DNA of 64,000 nucleotides from HdN1 sp964473645 (GCA_964473645.1 CAYYPW010000012.1:106374-170373); one strand, 5' to 3'; numbered from the stretch's first letter, positions 43,418-53,383 are shown. Numbers and translations: made by a program. The notes: generated by a model not told the origin, from the letters alone.

Positions 43418-45742
43418 ATGCGCAGTCAAGGAACAAGGATTTTCCGTAACGGAATCATTTTACTTTCGCTACTCCATATTGGCAGCGCATCCGCGGAAAC
43501 GGAGTACGATATGTTTCGCCCCTCACCGATTCCACTACACGCATTGGTTTCACTGGAACTCCCTAACAGTGATGATTGTTCCGCGCAGAATATGTCTTCT
43601 CGCATTTCAAGTACGGCATTGGCTCAAGACGAGGAGGGGGCTCGCATTGGTGCAATGATTTCCGCAAAAGATGTTCAAGGTCAAGATCGAGTGTTAACAA
43701 CTCAATTTCAGCCTTCGCCCTTGCGTCACTGGTATGGAAATCTCAAAGCTTATGGCGTTAAAACAAATCCCGCTTCATCAGAATCACCCGTGGAGCTGAT
43801 GTCCGACGTATCCGACACGAAGATTTCAGTAGCTTGCCGAGATCAGACCCGCAGGTGTATTTCACCTACTGCACGCAGTGTCTGGACGGCATCGTCTCGC
43901 CCGGATGGCAATGTCGTTACGCGTGGTGGAGCCGCAGACCAGATACCTAGGGTGCAGGAGCGCAAGACGCTTCTACAATCGGGGAAAAAGTTATTGCCGC
44001 TACGCAGTAAATTCAGCGTTAAAAATCTGACGCAGGAAGAACAGTCGATTGTCGAACGGATTGCACGCCAACAGGGTTGGCAAGGCAGCAATTTGCAAGC
44101 TGATGCAGCGCAAACAGAAGTGGAATCTGCATTGCGGCTCTACAATCGCCTTGCTGGCGTTGATGCCAACAACGACGAATACCAGCAATTGCATAGAAAA
44201 AATCAACAGCCCTGGCTGCACCGTGATCAGGAAACCTCATGGATAGGCGCGACCATTTTTGGCGCCCCCGTTCATGTCAATTACGAGACGTCAGAAAGCG
44301 GTAGCTACGATGTCGTCTGGTGGGGTAGCAGCGATGGTTTTTTGCGAGCCGTAGATGCCAGGTCTGGCAAAATGTTGGTTTCTATTCTTCCCGAAGCTGT
44401 CATCGAATCGATTGTTACATTAAATATGACGGATTCCGGTGATGTCGTGTCAGGCTTGGATACAAGTTGGGTGGTCTTGCGACATGACCATAATCAAGAT
44501 GGCAAAATCAATCGTATAGACGGGGACTATATCTATTTATATGGTGGAATGCGTCGTGGTGGCACGCATGTTTACGCGTGGGATATAACAGAACCCACAT
44601 CGCCATCGGTATTGTTTGAGCATTCAGCCGAGACTGTCGAATTTTCTGCACTGGCCTATACCTGGTCGACACCGCTGCTTGCCAATGTTTGGTTGCCAGG
44701 ATTCTCACAACCTGAAACGGTATTGGTGTTTGGTGGTGGCTATGATAACCGTTTGGATGCACGGCCCGTAAGTGATCAGCTTCCTTGTCAAAAGCGACAA
44801 TTGAACTGCGGTGCTGCCATCTATTTTGTAAAGGCAACCGGGATACAGGCAGGAAAGCTACTATGGACCGTTAGCAGTGGTCATAATTTGTCGAAGCAAA
44901 CGCGCATCGCAGAGTTAGCAAACCCAATCGCTGCGCCCATTAAAGCGCTGGATATTGACGGCAATGGCGTCACGGATTTTTTCTATGCGCTGGATATGCA
45001 AGGGCAGGTTTTTCGCCTGCAAATGCCACAAAATGCCGAAGCAGGGCTCTCGGGGAGCATGATCGCTTCACTGCATGATGAGGCAGATAAAAATACTGAC
45101 AATGCCTATTTGTTTGCGCCCAGTATTGCCGTGATGAAGGCGGCTGGCAGTGTGTATTCCATATCGCTGGCGTTGGGGTCCGGTAACATCACTCAGCCCT
45201 ATGGAAGTACCAAATCAGGTCGCCTATTCGTTTTAAACGACACTGTAACCACTGATGTTATGACGTCGGTTTCAGCAGTGACGCTTCATTCAGAAGGCAC
45301 TCTTTGGTTGGAATCGACTAAGAGTTACTCTGATACGGTGGCCCGATTGTGGGTGTTGCCAGCGCTCGAAGTGGGGGAAAAGCTTGCTGCGCCCCCCATC
45401 ATTGCAGAGGGCAAAGCCTTTTATTCGACATTTCTTCCACCGGCTCAAGATCGTGCGCTTTGCGAGTCTTTGCCGGCAAAACAACGGCTATGGGCCGTTG
45501 ATATTCAAACCGGGAAGCCGATTTTCGATAAAACCGGTGAGATTTCTGCGCATGAGCCTCAGCATTATGTGGTTGATCGAGGCGAAATGGCAGCAGGACG
45601 CCCATTGACGCCGATGCTCCTGGACAACAATTTTACGCTATTCAGCGGAACAGAGGCCGTCATGTCCTCCTCGTTGGTCGCAGCACCGAAAAAACTGCGT
45701 TGGCGACAAGTGCGCACGGGCCCGACGGTAAGGCATTTATAA
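43418..45742 (+). CDS. PilY1-like protein lacking the von Willebrand A domain (second copy)
   Basis: The 774-residue protein matches the C-terminal half of PilY1. I chose the ATG at 43418, with GGAG eight bases before it. A signal peptide ends GSASA-ET. Residues 30-240 have no DxSxS metal site and I cannot assign them. From about residue 265 it follows the propeller of PilY1: WIGATIFGAPVHVNY, DHNQDGKINRIDGD calcium loop (357 on), YLYGGMRRGGTHVYAWDI, TYTWSTPLLANV-like strands, and DIDGNGVTDFFYALDMQGQV (512 on). A RDLPAKQRLW-like end segment is present. It probably partners the second minor-pilin set as an alternative tip protein. Confidence 0.8.
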   Translation: MRSQGTRIFRNGIILLSLLHIGSASAETEYDMFRPSPIPLHALVSLELPNSDDCSAQNMSSRISSTALAQDEEGARIGAMISAKDVQGQDRVLTTQFQPSPLRHWYGNLKAYGVKTNPASSESPVELMSDVSDTKISVACRDQTRRCISPTARSVWTASSRPDGNVVTRGGAADQIPRVQERKTLLQSGKKLLPLRSKFSVKNLTQEEQSIVERIARQQGWQGSNLQADAAQTEVESALRLYNRLAGVDANNDEYQQLHRKNQQPWLHRDQETSWIGATIFGAPVHVNYETSESGSYDVVWWGSSDGFLRAVDARSGKMLVSILPEAVIESIVTLNMTDSGDVVSGLDTSWVVLRHDHNQDGKINRIDGDYIYLYGGMRRGGTHVYAWDITEPTSPSVLFEHSAETVEFSALAYTWSTPLLANVWLPGFSQPETVLVFGGGYDNRLDARPVSDQLPCQKRQLNCGAAIYFVKATGIQAGKLLWTVSSGHNLSKQTRIAELANPIAAPIKALDIDGNGVTDFFYALDMQGQVFRLQMPQNAEAGLSGSMIASLHDEADKNTDNAYLFAPSIAVMKAAGSVYSISLALGSGNITQPYGSTKSGRLFVLNDTVTTDVMTSVSAVTLHSEGTLWLESTKSYSDTVARLWVLPALEVGEKLAAPPIIAEGKAFYSTFLPPAQDRALCESLPAKQRLWAVDIQTGKPIFDKTGEISAHEPQHYVVDRGEMAAGRPLTPMLLDNNFTLFSGTEAVMSSSLVAAPKKLRWRQVRTGPTVRHL

Positions 45743-45756
45743 TCGCTTGTGGAGCG

Positions 45757-46266
45757 TTAGCTGCAACGCCTGATCTCTGTGTTCTCACTGCGAATTCTGC
45801 CGCCCAGGCTCACGATCAAGCTGAAGGTTTCGCTATTCGTCGGTGCGCCTTGTGGACAATAGATCCAGCTCCCCATATAGCCTGCACCGCTGGCGTTAAA
45901 TTCAAGCCGGGCACGCGTGCCTTTCAATCCGGCATCGTCCAGTAACTGTTTGTAGATCAGTGTGTCACCAAGATCGTGGGTGTGATTGTGATTGCGATCC
46001 TGAAAGGCGATCGCATATCCCCGCCATTGTTTGCCGGTGTCGCAATGCTCGCCGTCGCTTGAGCCACAAATCACCGTTTGAACGCTTTCATTGACAGCGG
46101 TTGTGCGTGCAAGTTGCGCCAGATGTATTAGCGTGTGCTTGGCCGCATCGAGTTTTTGTTTTCTCACCTGGGCATCGAAGGCGGGCACGCCGACGCTTGC
46201 CAATATGGCGACTATAGCCACTACGGCCAACATTTCAGGTAAAGTAAATCCATCGTTTCTTTTCAT
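45757..46266 (-). CDS. fimT: Type IV minor pilin, FimT/GspH family
   Basis: The 169-residue protein is a FimT/GspH-type pilin. The start is set at 46266, with AAGGAA upstream; the longer frame adds a non-conserved 27-residue stretch. The prepilin site is NDGFTLPEMLAVVAIVAILA, with phenylalanine at +1, glutamate at +5 and an uncommon proline at +4. FimT proteins can bind DNA in transformation-competent relatives. The gene faces the second PilY1 gene with only 14 bases between them, and shares a promoter region with thiO. Whether it works with set one or two is unknown. Confidence 0.88.
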   Translation of the reverse strand: MKRNDGFTLPEMLAVVAIVAILASVGVPAFDAQVRKQKLDAAKHTLIHLAQLARTTAVNESVQTVICGSSDGEHCDTGKQWRGYAIAFQDRNHNHTHDLGDTLIYKQLLDDAGLKGTRARLEFNASGAGYMGSWIYCPQGAPTNSETFSLIVSLGGRIRSENTEIRRCS

Positions 46267-46392
46267 CGCGCGTTCCTTGCTGGTGATACTTGTTGGGTAT
46301 GGCAACGGCTGTTCTGTGCTGCCACCATACAGAGCACGGCCAGACAAGTATTTACAGTATGATGAGTATTATTTTGCAGTGAGGGCGGTGTT

Positions 46393-47514
46393 ATGCACGT
46401 AATTCTGGTAGGGGGCGGCATTATGGGATTATTGTCCGCCTACGAACTGGTCCAGGCCGGATGTGCGGTGAGTCTGTTCGATAAATCACAAACCGGGACG
46501 GAAGCGTCCTGGGCGGGCGGTGGCATTGTGTCGCCCCTCTACCCATGGCGCTACGAGGCATCCATCACTGCGCTGGCGAGTTGGGGGCAGGGTTTTTACC
46601 CGCATTTTACTGAAAAATTGAAAGCCGATACCGGTATAGACCCCGAATACAATCCATGTGGGTTGTTGATGTTGGACGCAGATGACGAGGCGATTGCTCT
46701 CCGGTGGGCGACTCAGAATCAACGTGCGATGCACGAGTGCAGTGAATCAGAAGCAAAGCAAATTGAACCGCATATTGGCTGTGCTGTAACGCGGGCCTTG
46801 TGGATGCCGGAGATCGGTAGTGTGCGTAATCCCCGTTTGCTGCAGGCGTTACTAAAGCGTTTGCTGGCACATTCCGGTTTTACTCTGCACGTGAATGAAG
46901 CGGTCATCGGTCTTGATGCCATTGAGGGGCAGGTGAATGGCATCGTAACCGACAAAGGCCGTTATAACGCTGATGCTGTGGTGTTGTGTGCCGGGGCATG
47001 GAGTGCAACCTTGCTTGAAAGCATGCAATTTGCTCTACCCGTCAAACCTGTGCGTGGTCAGATCGTTGCGCTGCAGACTCCACCGGGTTGGTTGCAACGT
47101 ATTGTTCTCAAAAATGGTGCCTACGTCGTACCCCGCAAAGATGGTTTGGTGTTAGCGGGTAGTACGCTGGAGTTTGTTGGTTTTGATAAATCCACGACCT
47201 CAGCCGCGAAGGATTTTCTGTTGGGGCGAGCCTTCGGCATGATGCCAGAATTACGAGATTTCCCGGTCGTTGGACATTGGGCGGGATTACGCCCGGGAAC
47301 CCCTGACGGCGTCCCCTTTATCGGAGAGATGGAAAGTGTGCGCGGTTTATTTCTCAATACCGGCCACTATCGTTATGGCTTGGTGATGGCGCCTGCTTCT
47401 TGTCGGTTGCTGGCGGATCTGCTGTTGCGCCGCGAGCCCATTGTCGACCCCAAGCCCTATCAGCCAGAGCATCGTTTACGGGCTGTTATTCACGCCAATC
47501 CCGAGTGGCGTTAG
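46393..47514 (+). CDS. thiO: Glycine oxidase (thiazole branch of thiamine synthesis)
   Basis: ThiO oxidises glycine to the imine used to build the thiamine thiazole ring, with FAD. The 373-residue protein begins with the dinucleotide fold VILVGGGIMGLLSAYELVQ (glycines at 7, 8, 9 and 12) and has TGTEASWAGGGIVSPLYPW, VKPVRGQIVAL and HWAGLRPGTPDGVPFIG, a typical late motif of the family. In Pseudomonas, thiO lies beside fimT as here. The thiD-thiE genes elsewhere in the window serve the same pathway. Confidence 0.93.
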   Translation: MHVILVGGGIMGLLSAYELVQAGCAVSLFDKSQTGTEASWAGGGIVSPLYPWRYEASITALASWGQGFYPHFTEKLKADTGIDPEYNPCGLLMLDADDEAIALRWATQNQRAMHECSESEAKQIEPHIGCAVTRALWMPEIGSVRNPRLLQALLKRLLAHSGFTLHVNEAVIGLDAIEGQVNGIVTDKGRYNADAVVLCAGAWSATLLESMQFALPVKPVRGQIVALQTPPGWLQRIVLKNGAYVVPRKDGLVLAGSTLEFVGFDKSTTSAAKDFLLGRAFGMMPELRDFPVVGHWAGLRPGTPDGVPFIGEMESVRGLFLNTGHYRYGLVMAPASCRLLADLLLRREPIVDPKPYQPEHRLRAVIHANPEWR

Positions 47515-47558
47515 CGCCTAGGCTGGCGCATCGTCAATGGCGTCAGCAAAACCTGCGT

Positions 47559-48944
47559 TCAGGCGTCGTCGGTATCCAACCCAAGCTTTTTCAAGCGGTA
47601 TCGTAGTGAGCGAAAACTCATGCCCAGCTTTTTGGCCGCTGCGGTACGATTCCACCGGGTTTCGTCGAGGGCTTTCAAAATGGCGGTTTTTTCGATATCG
47701 GTAAGATAGTCTTCGAGAGATTCGCCGGCCGCTTCGAAATCGGGCAGTGTTTCGCCGCTGATCGTGACCGTTGCTCTGCGTTCCGGGTGGTTGGCATCCG
47801 GCAGTTGTAGATGCTCCGGCTGTATTACATCATCGTCGCAAAGGGTGACGGCGCGCTCAAGAATGTTTTCAAGCTCCCGCACATTGCCCGGAAACGGGTA
47901 AGTCTCCAGTTGCACTAGCGCCTTGGGGCTCAAGTGAGGGAGTGACATCTGCCATTCCGCAGCCAATTCTTCGAGAAACTTTGCGGCAAGAATACCGATA
48001 TCTTCGCGACGTTCCCGCAGCGGTGGAACCTGGATCTGAATCACATTGATGCGATAAAACAAATCCTGGCGGAACTCACCTTTTTCCACCAGTGCATTGA
48101 GATCTTTGTGAGTGGCACTCAGAATTCTCACATCGGTCGCGATTTCTTTAGAGGCACCCACCGCGCGTACGGCCTTCTCCTGAATGGCGCGTAATAGTTT
48201 AACTTGCATGTGCATAGGCAAATCGGCGACTTCATCGAGAAAGAGTGTGCCGCCTTTGGCTGCCTGAAAAAGTCCCGGCTTATCTTCGTAAGCCCCGGTA
48301 AAACTGCCTTTCTTGTGGCCAAAAAACTCGCTTTCCATCAACTCATCGGGAATCGCACCGCAGTTGACTGGCATGAACGGGCCATCCGCGCGAGGGCCAA
48401 GGGCATGGATTTGGCGTGCAACTAATTCTTTACCCGCACCCGATTCACCACTGATATAGACCGGTGCCTGGCTGCGTGCGAGTTTCTGAATTTGTTGGCG
48501 CAATTTTTTGACGTTCTCAGAGGTTCCCAGAATGGGGGACTCGTTTTCAGCCGCCACCACTTTTGGTTTGTTGTCGCCCTGAAGTTTGAGAGCGTTGTTT
48601 ACCAGATCGCGCAGGCGCTGTAATTCCACAGGCTTGGACACAAAATCGAAAGCGCCCGCTTTGAGTGCGGCGATGGCCGTATCCATGCTGCCATAGGCAG
48701 TCAGCACCGCCACCGGCAACTGCGGAAAGTGCTGCTGTATATGTGACACCAGTTCGATGCCATTGCCATCAGGCAAATTCATATCGGTGATGCAAAAACT
48801 GAAGGCTTGCTTTTGCAGCAGCGCATATGCGTCGTTGACGCATTCGGCGGTTACACAATCGATATTCATGCGTGAAAGTGTCAGTTCCAGCAATTCACGA
48901 ATATCGGGTTCATCATCAACGATCAGTGCGTGGTATTTCGTCAT
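47559..48944 (-). CDS. pilR: Sigma-54-dependent response regulator PilR
   Basis: PilR activates the major pilin gene through sigma-54 RNA polymerase. The 461-residue protein has a receiver domain with phospho-acceptor D54 (ITDMNLPDG), an AAA+ domain with Walker A GESGAGKE (166-173), the sigma-54 contact loop GSFTGA (213-218, S in place of the common A), Walker B TLFLDE (233-238), and a C-terminal Fis-type helix-turn-helix (WNRTAAAKKLGMSFRSLRYR). It is downstream of pilS on the same strand. The major pilin gene itself is not in the window. Confidence 0.96.
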   Translation of the reverse strand: MTKYHALIVDDEPDIRELLELTLSRMNIDCVTAECVNDAYALLQKQAFSFCITDMNLPDGNGIELVSHIQQHFPQLPVAVLTAYGSMDTAIAALKAGAFDFVSKPVELQRLRDLVNNALKLQGDNKPKVVAAENESPILGTSENVKKLRQQIQKLARSQAPVYISGESGAGKELVARQIHALGPRADGPFMPVNCGAIPDELMESEFFGHKKGSFTGAYEDKPGLFQAAKGGTLFLDEVADLPMHMQVKLLRAIQEKAVRAVGASKEIATDVRILSATHKDLNALVEKGEFRQDLFYRINVIQIQVPPLRERREDIGILAAKFLEELAAEWQMSLPHLSPKALVQLETYPFPGNVRELENILERAVTLCDDDVIQPEHLQLPDANHPERRATVTISGETLPDFEAAGESLEDYLTDIEKTAILKALDETRWNRTAAAKKLGMSFRSLRYRLKKLGLDTDDA

Positions 48945-48966
48945 GGGTCAGATCTTTTCTTCATCG

Positions 48967-50595
48967 TTATACCGCCATGTTGCGAGCGGGATGAGCAAAT
49001 GTCACCCGAAAACAGCTGCCGGATTTTATAGGGATATAGTCCAGGCGTGCCTGGTTGGCCTCGCAGAGTTCGCGGGCAATGTACAGACCCAGGCCCGTAC
49101 CGGTTTTCTCCGAAGTGTAGAAAGGTTCGAATATCTTATCCACTTGCTCGGCACTGATGCCAGGGCCGCGGTCGATGACATCGACATAAGGTTGTTCGCC
49201 TTGCAGGGTAACGCCAATATTAAGCTGCAAATACGCCTTGCCCGTCTGTTTTTCGCTATAGCGCAGCCCGTTTTGAATCAGGTTGTTGAACACTTGTTGC
49301 ATTTGCGAGTGATCCGCACAAAACTCGATAACGTCGCGCTGGCAGCGCAGCTCGATTTCACACGCCTGCGCATTGCTGGTTTTGAATTCCTGAACCGCGT
49401 CCCGCACCCACGCACACAAATCGCTGCGTTCCGGTTGGGTAGGGCGACGGCGGGACAATTGCAGTACGTTTTCGATCACACGATTCATGCGCAGGCTATG
49501 TTTCTGGATAATGTCCGCCAGGCGAGCGTCGGGGGGATTCAGGTCAGTGGATTCGCCTAGCAATTGTGCCGCATGGCTGATCGCCCCCAACGGGTTGCGA
49601 ATTTCGTGCGCAATGCTGGCGGTGAGCCCACCGAGTGAGGCGAGTTTCAGCTGCTGGGCTTGTTGTGCCATGCGGGTATTGTCATCGACAAAAATCAGCA
49701 CATCCGACACGTTCCCTGTCTCCAACGGCGTGAAATTGGCGATGACATCCGGCCCATTTACATTCGCGCGAAAGGGTTTGCCGCGCATCAAGCTGTTTTG
49801 ACGCCAGCTGTTCAACTGTTGTTGCAGTTCAACCGACAATTGCTCCAAGGGGCTATGTTTTCCCAGCGCGGGCATATTGAACATTTTCCAGCAGGAATCA
49901 TTGATCATAACGATCTCATTGTGGGCATTGACCACCATGATTCCGGTGCGCATGCGCTGAATAATGTGGTGATTGAGTTCTTCGAGGCTGGCCAGATCTT
50001 CGGCCTGCTTTTCTGCAAGCGCCTCGCTTTCGCGCAGACGGCTGGCGAGTTGCTGGGCGAAAAATGCGGTTGCAAACATCGACATGCCCATAAAGCCGGC
50101 GCGCATGATGTCGGCGGAATCCCCCTTGTTTTGCACCCAGCGTACTGCCACGTCTTCCGTTAGCACGCTTAAGCTCGCAATGGCTGCAAGAAAGTACGGC
50201 ATTCTGCCGCGCAGAATGATGCTGCCGGCAGCAACCGTTACTACTTGCAACAATGTGAGATCGGCGGATTTGGCCGATTGGGCGTACTGAAGCCCGGTCA
50301 AGACGGCGATATCGATAATAAAGGCGATGAAAGCCTGCACTCTTGCTCGGCCTGTCCGCGTGCGGGTGATCAGCGAGGTTAGAATGCAAAGGCCAAGATA
50401 GGTGGTAGCAATGGCAAAATAGGTGCGGCCCGAACCGTCGGTGGCGCTATTGGAGCCGATGATAAAAAACAGCAGGATACTGCTGGACAGCAATAATCGA
50501 TAAATACCGTAAATACGTAGCAGTTGCCAATCGTATTGGGAATGCCCAGTCTGTAACGGAAACGATCGGAGGCGTTTTAGCCAGGATGCCAACAT
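48967..50595 (-). CDS. pilS: Sensor histidine kinase PilS
   Basis: PilS senses pilin levels in the inner membrane and phosphorylates PilR. The 542-residue protein has about six membrane helices at residues 25-190, a PAS-like segment (RMRTGIMVVNAHNEIVMIN), a histidine box with H330 in SIAHEIRNPLGAISHAAQLL, an N box (NNLIQNGLRYS), and G boxes (VIDRGPGIS, GTGLGLYIA). It lies 22 bases before pilR. A small PP0621-type gene precedes it by 3 bases. Confidence 0.96.
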   Translation of the reverse strand: MLASWLKRLRSFPLQTGHSQYDWQLLRIYGIYRLLLSSSILLFFIIGSNSATDGSGRTYFAIATTYLGLCILTSLITRTRTGRARVQAFIAFIIDIAVLTGLQYAQSAKSADLTLLQVVTVAAGSIILRGRMPYFLAAIASLSVLTEDVAVRWVQNKGDSADIMRAGFMGMSMFATAFFAQQLASRLRESEALAEKQAEDLASLEELNHHIIQRMRTGIMVVNAHNEIVMINDSCWKMFNMPALGKHSPLEQLSVELQQQLNSWRQNSLMRGKPFRANVNGPDVIANFTPLETGNVSDVLIFVDDNTRMAQQAQQLKLASLGGLTASIAHEIRNPLGAISHAAQLLGESTDLNPPDARLADIIQKHSLRMNRVIENVLQLSRRRPTQPERSDLCAWVRDAVQEFKTSNAQACEIELRCQRDVIEFCADHSQMQQVFNNLIQNGLRYSEKQTGKAYLQLNIGVTLQGEQPYVDVIDRGPGISAEQVDKIFEPFYTSEKTGTGLGLYIARELCEANQARLDYIPIKSGSCFRVTFAHPARNMAV

Positions 50596-50598
50596 GCG

Positions 50599-50832
50599 TC
50601 AGGGGTGTTCCTGCAAGTAAAGATTTTTGTGATCCTCACTGCAAAAGTAGAGCTGATTTTGAGAGATTGCCTCTTTTTCAGGTAAATGCAGCCCACAATG
50701 TGCGCATCGGCGCATGGCCTGGGGTTTTGCAGGTTTGTTGGCCGCAGCGATTTTTTGGGCATCCGACCAGCGTCGGTACAAGTAATAGGCGAGTACCGCC
50801 ATGGCGGCAATCGCGAGCGTTCGTGCTAGCAT
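50599..50832 (-). CDS. PP0621-type small membrane protein with cysteine motif
   Basis: The 77-residue protein matches the short gene found before pilS in pseudomonads (PP0621 family as I recall it). It has one N-terminal membrane helix (LARTLAIAAMAVLAYYLYRRW), then a basic linker and a metal-type cluster, CAHCGLHLPEKEAI followed by FCSEDHKN, resembling a TRASH-like zinc finger. It ends 3 bases before pilS and is probably co-transcribed with pilSR, so a link to pilus control is possible. The function is unknown. Confidence 0.75.
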   Translation of the reverse strand: MLARTLAIAAMAVLAYYLYRRWSDAQKIAAANKPAKPQAMRRCAHCGLHLPEKEAISQNQLYFCSEDHKNLYLQEHP

Positions 50833-50876
50833 AGCGACTCTTTACATCCTGATTTGGCGTGGAATATCAAGTTGTC

Positions 50877-52520
50877 ATGAAAAACAAAGGGTTACGCATC
50901 AGTATAGCGCAGGTCAACCTGCTCGTGGGCGACATCACCGGCAATGCGCAGCGCATCATCGCCAGCGCCCAGGAAGCGCTGAAACAGCAGGCTGACGTTC
51001 TCATGCTGCCAGAATTGGCGCTCACCGGCTACCCTCCCGAAGACTTGCTTCTGCGCCCCAGCTTGGCCAAGCGCGTGGAAAAGGCGCTCGCCCAGTTGCT
51101 GGACGAATTACCCCCTGATCTGTATGTGGTGCTTGGCTACCCCCGCGCCGCTGGCGGCAATCTCTATAACGCAGCCGGTGTGCTGCATCGCGGGCAAATC
51201 CTGGCCGAATACTTCAAACAGGAACTGCCAAACTATCAGGTCTTCGATGAAAAGCGTTATTTTGCTGCAGGCAACCAGGCCTGTGTGCTGCGTATCAACG
51301 GGATCGATGTCGCGATTACCGTGTGTGAAGACATCTGGCACACGGGCCCCATGGCGCAGGCCTCTGCCGCTGGCGCCACGTTAATGCTCAACATCAATGC
51401 CTCGCCCTTCCACCGTGGCAAACAAGTAGAACGACAAGCGATGCTGGCGCAACGGGCCCAAGAAGGCGGAATGCCCATCGTTTACGCCAATCTCGTCGGT
51501 GGTCAGGACGAGCTGGTATTTGATGGTGGATCGTTGGTGGTGGACAGTGCCGGTGCTGTAGCGTTTGAAGCCCCCGCCTTTGAGGAAGGGCTTTTCAGCA
51601 TCGATTTCGAAGCAACCGATCAGCGTGTCCACCCTGTCGCGCAGTCGCGTCCGTCGGCGCTTTCTGAAGAGGCCAGCGTTTATCAGGCGCTCGTCGTTGG
51701 TGTGCGTGACTACATCAACAAAAATGGCTTCAAAGGTGCCGTGCTGGGGCTTTCGGGGGGTATCGATTCGGCCCTCACGCTGGCCGTTGCAGTCGATGCC
51801 ATCGGCAGTGAACGAGTGGAAGCAGTAATGATGCCCTTCCGCTACACCGCTCAAATGAGTCTTGATGACGCCGAAGCTGAGGCCCAACGTTTGGGCGTCA
51901 CCTACCACGTACGTAACATTGCCCCGATGTATGAAGCCTTCATGCAAACGCTGGCGGAAGATTTCCGGGGCACGGCCGTCGATAAAACGGAAGAGAACTT
52001 GCAGGCGCGCTGTCGAGGCGTGCTGTTGATGGCGATTTCCAACAAGAAAGGGTACATCGTCCTCACCACCGGTAACAAAAGCGAGATGGCGGTGGGCTAT
52101 GCCACGCTCTATGGCGACATGGCGGGTGGTTTCGATGTGCTGAAAGATGTACCGAAAACCTTGGTGTTTCGCCTGGCGGAATACCGCAATCAACTGACGC
52201 CCGACAATCCGCCGATTCCGCAGCGCGTGATTGATCGCCCGCCGTCAGCCGAACTTGCCCCTGACCAGAAAGACGAAGACAGCCTGCCTCCCTATCCAGT
52301 GCTCGATGCCATTTTGGCGATGTACATCGAAAACGATATGAGCGCCAACGACATCGTCGCGCAGGGTTACGATGAAGACACCGTAAAGCGGGTTGTGCGG
52401 ATGGTGGATTTCAACGAGTACAAGCGTCGCCAGGCGGCGGTGGGGGTGCGGATAACGCCGCGCGGTTTTGGCCGCGATCGCCGCTATCCAATAACCTGCA
52501 GGTGGCCAGCAGGGGAGTGA
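50877..52520 (+). CDS. nadE: NAD+ synthase (glutamine-hydrolysing)
   Basis: NadE makes NAD from deamido-NAD, ATP and glutamine. The 547-residue protein has two domains: an N-terminal nitrilase-like glutaminase with the catalytic cysteine C150 (VCEDIWHTG), and a C-terminal ATP pyrophosphatase with the PP-loop SGGIDSALT (from 293). The typical N-terminus LRISIAQVNLLVGDI supports the ATG at 50877; a GTG six codons earlier is possible. It is convergent with bamD. No terminator is visible in the short gap. Confidence 0.96.
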   Translation: MKNKGLRISIAQVNLLVGDITGNAQRIIASAQEALKQQADVLMLPELALTGYPPEDLLLRPSLAKRVEKALAQLLDELPPDLYVVLGYPRAAGGNLYNAAGVLHRGQILAEYFKQELPNYQVFDEKRYFAAGNQACVLRINGIDVAITVCEDIWHTGPMAQASAAGATLMLNINASPFHRGKQVERQAMLAQRAQEGGMPIVYANLVGGQDELVFDGGSLVVDSAGAVAFEAPAFEEGLFSIDFEATDQRVHPVAQSRPSALSEEASVYQALVVGVRDYINKNGFKGAVLGLSGGIDSALTLAVAVDAIGSERVEAVMMPFRYTAQMSLDDAEAEAQRLGVTYHVRNIAPMYEAFMQTLAEDFRGTAVDKTEENLQARCRGVLLMAISNKKGYIVLTTGNKSEMAVGYATLYGDMAGGFDVLKDVPKTLVFRLAEYRNQLTPDNPPIPQRVIDRPPSAELAPDQKDEDSLPPYPVLDAILAMYIENDMSANDIVAQGYDEDTVKRVVRMVDFNEYKRRQAAVGVRITPRGFGRDRRYPITCRWPAGE

Positions 52521-52564
52521 TGCACTCACCGTTACAACGTTCACCTCAGTAGCAGGTGGTTCGC

Positions 52565-53383
52565 TTAATCCATCAATCCAAACGTGACAACGCTCAATAG
52601 CGACTGTTTGCCCAGTTTGCCGGGCTCATAGGGGAAATTACCTTTATCATCCAGCTCCCGATAATCAGGGTAATTGGCGATCAGCACTTTTAGCGAATCG
52701 CTGGCCAAATCCTCCAACCCGAGTTCACGGTAGGCTTTATACAAAAGAGCCAGGGCTTCTGCCATGGCGGGTGTCCGGTCAAAGTTCTCCACCACATAAC
52801 GCGCACGATTAGCGGCTGCCACATAAGCGCCACGCAACATATACCAGTTTGCCGCTTTCAACTCATGATCGGCCAGCAAATTGCGCAAATACACCATGCG
52901 CTGGCGTGCATCAGGTGCATACACACTGTCAGGAAACCGGTTCAACAAGCGACTGAAGTCATTAAATGAATCCTTGGCCGGTGCCAGATCCCGCTCAGAA
53001 AAATCCGATGGAATGAAGCGCTCAAACAAACCACGATCCACTGAGTAAGACGCCAGGCCTTTCATGTAGTAGGCATAGTCCAGCTGTGCATGATCCGGAT
53101 GCATACGAATAAAGCGCTCTGCCGTCGCACCGCTTGATTCATAATCCAGGCTCCGGTAGTAGGCATAGATCAGATCCAGTTGCGCTTGCTCTGCATAGCG
53201 ACCGAACGGATAGCGCGCTTCCAGCGATTCCAGTTTCTCCACGGCGATCGAGAACTGTTCTTCTTTAAGGGCTTCCTGGGCTTCTTCGTAGTATTGTCGT
53301 TCTGACAGCTCTTCTTCGACCTCGTTTGTGGCGCATCCACTCACAAACAAAAGCGTCAAAACAATCAACAAATATCGCCACAT
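52565..53383 (-). CDS. bamD: Outer membrane protein assembly factor BamD (lipoprotein)
   Basis: BamD is the essential lipoprotein of the BAM complex that inserts barrel proteins into the outer membrane. I set the start at 53383 (MWRYLLIVLTLLFVSGC), which gives a lipoprotein signal with the cysteine at residue 17 and 272 residues in all. Five TPR-like helical pairs are visible (YYEEAQEALKEEQFSIAVEK, AQLDLIYAYYRS, YAYYMKGLASY, ARQRMVYLRNLLADHE). It is divergent from rluD, as in Pseudomonas. Confidence 0.96.
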   Translation of the reverse strand: MWRYLLIVLTLLFVSGCATNEVEEELSERQYYEEAQEALKEEQFSIAVEKLESLEARYPFGRYAEQAQLDLIYAYYRSLDYESSGATAERFIRMHPDHAQLDYAYYMKGLASYSVDRGLFERFIPSDFSERDLAPAKDSFNDFSRLLNRFPDSVYAPDARQRMVYLRNLLADHELKAANWYMLRGAYVAAANRARYVVENFDRTPAMAEALALLYKAYRELGLEDLASDSLKVLIANYPDYRELDDKGNFPYEPGKLGKQSLLSVVTFGLMD

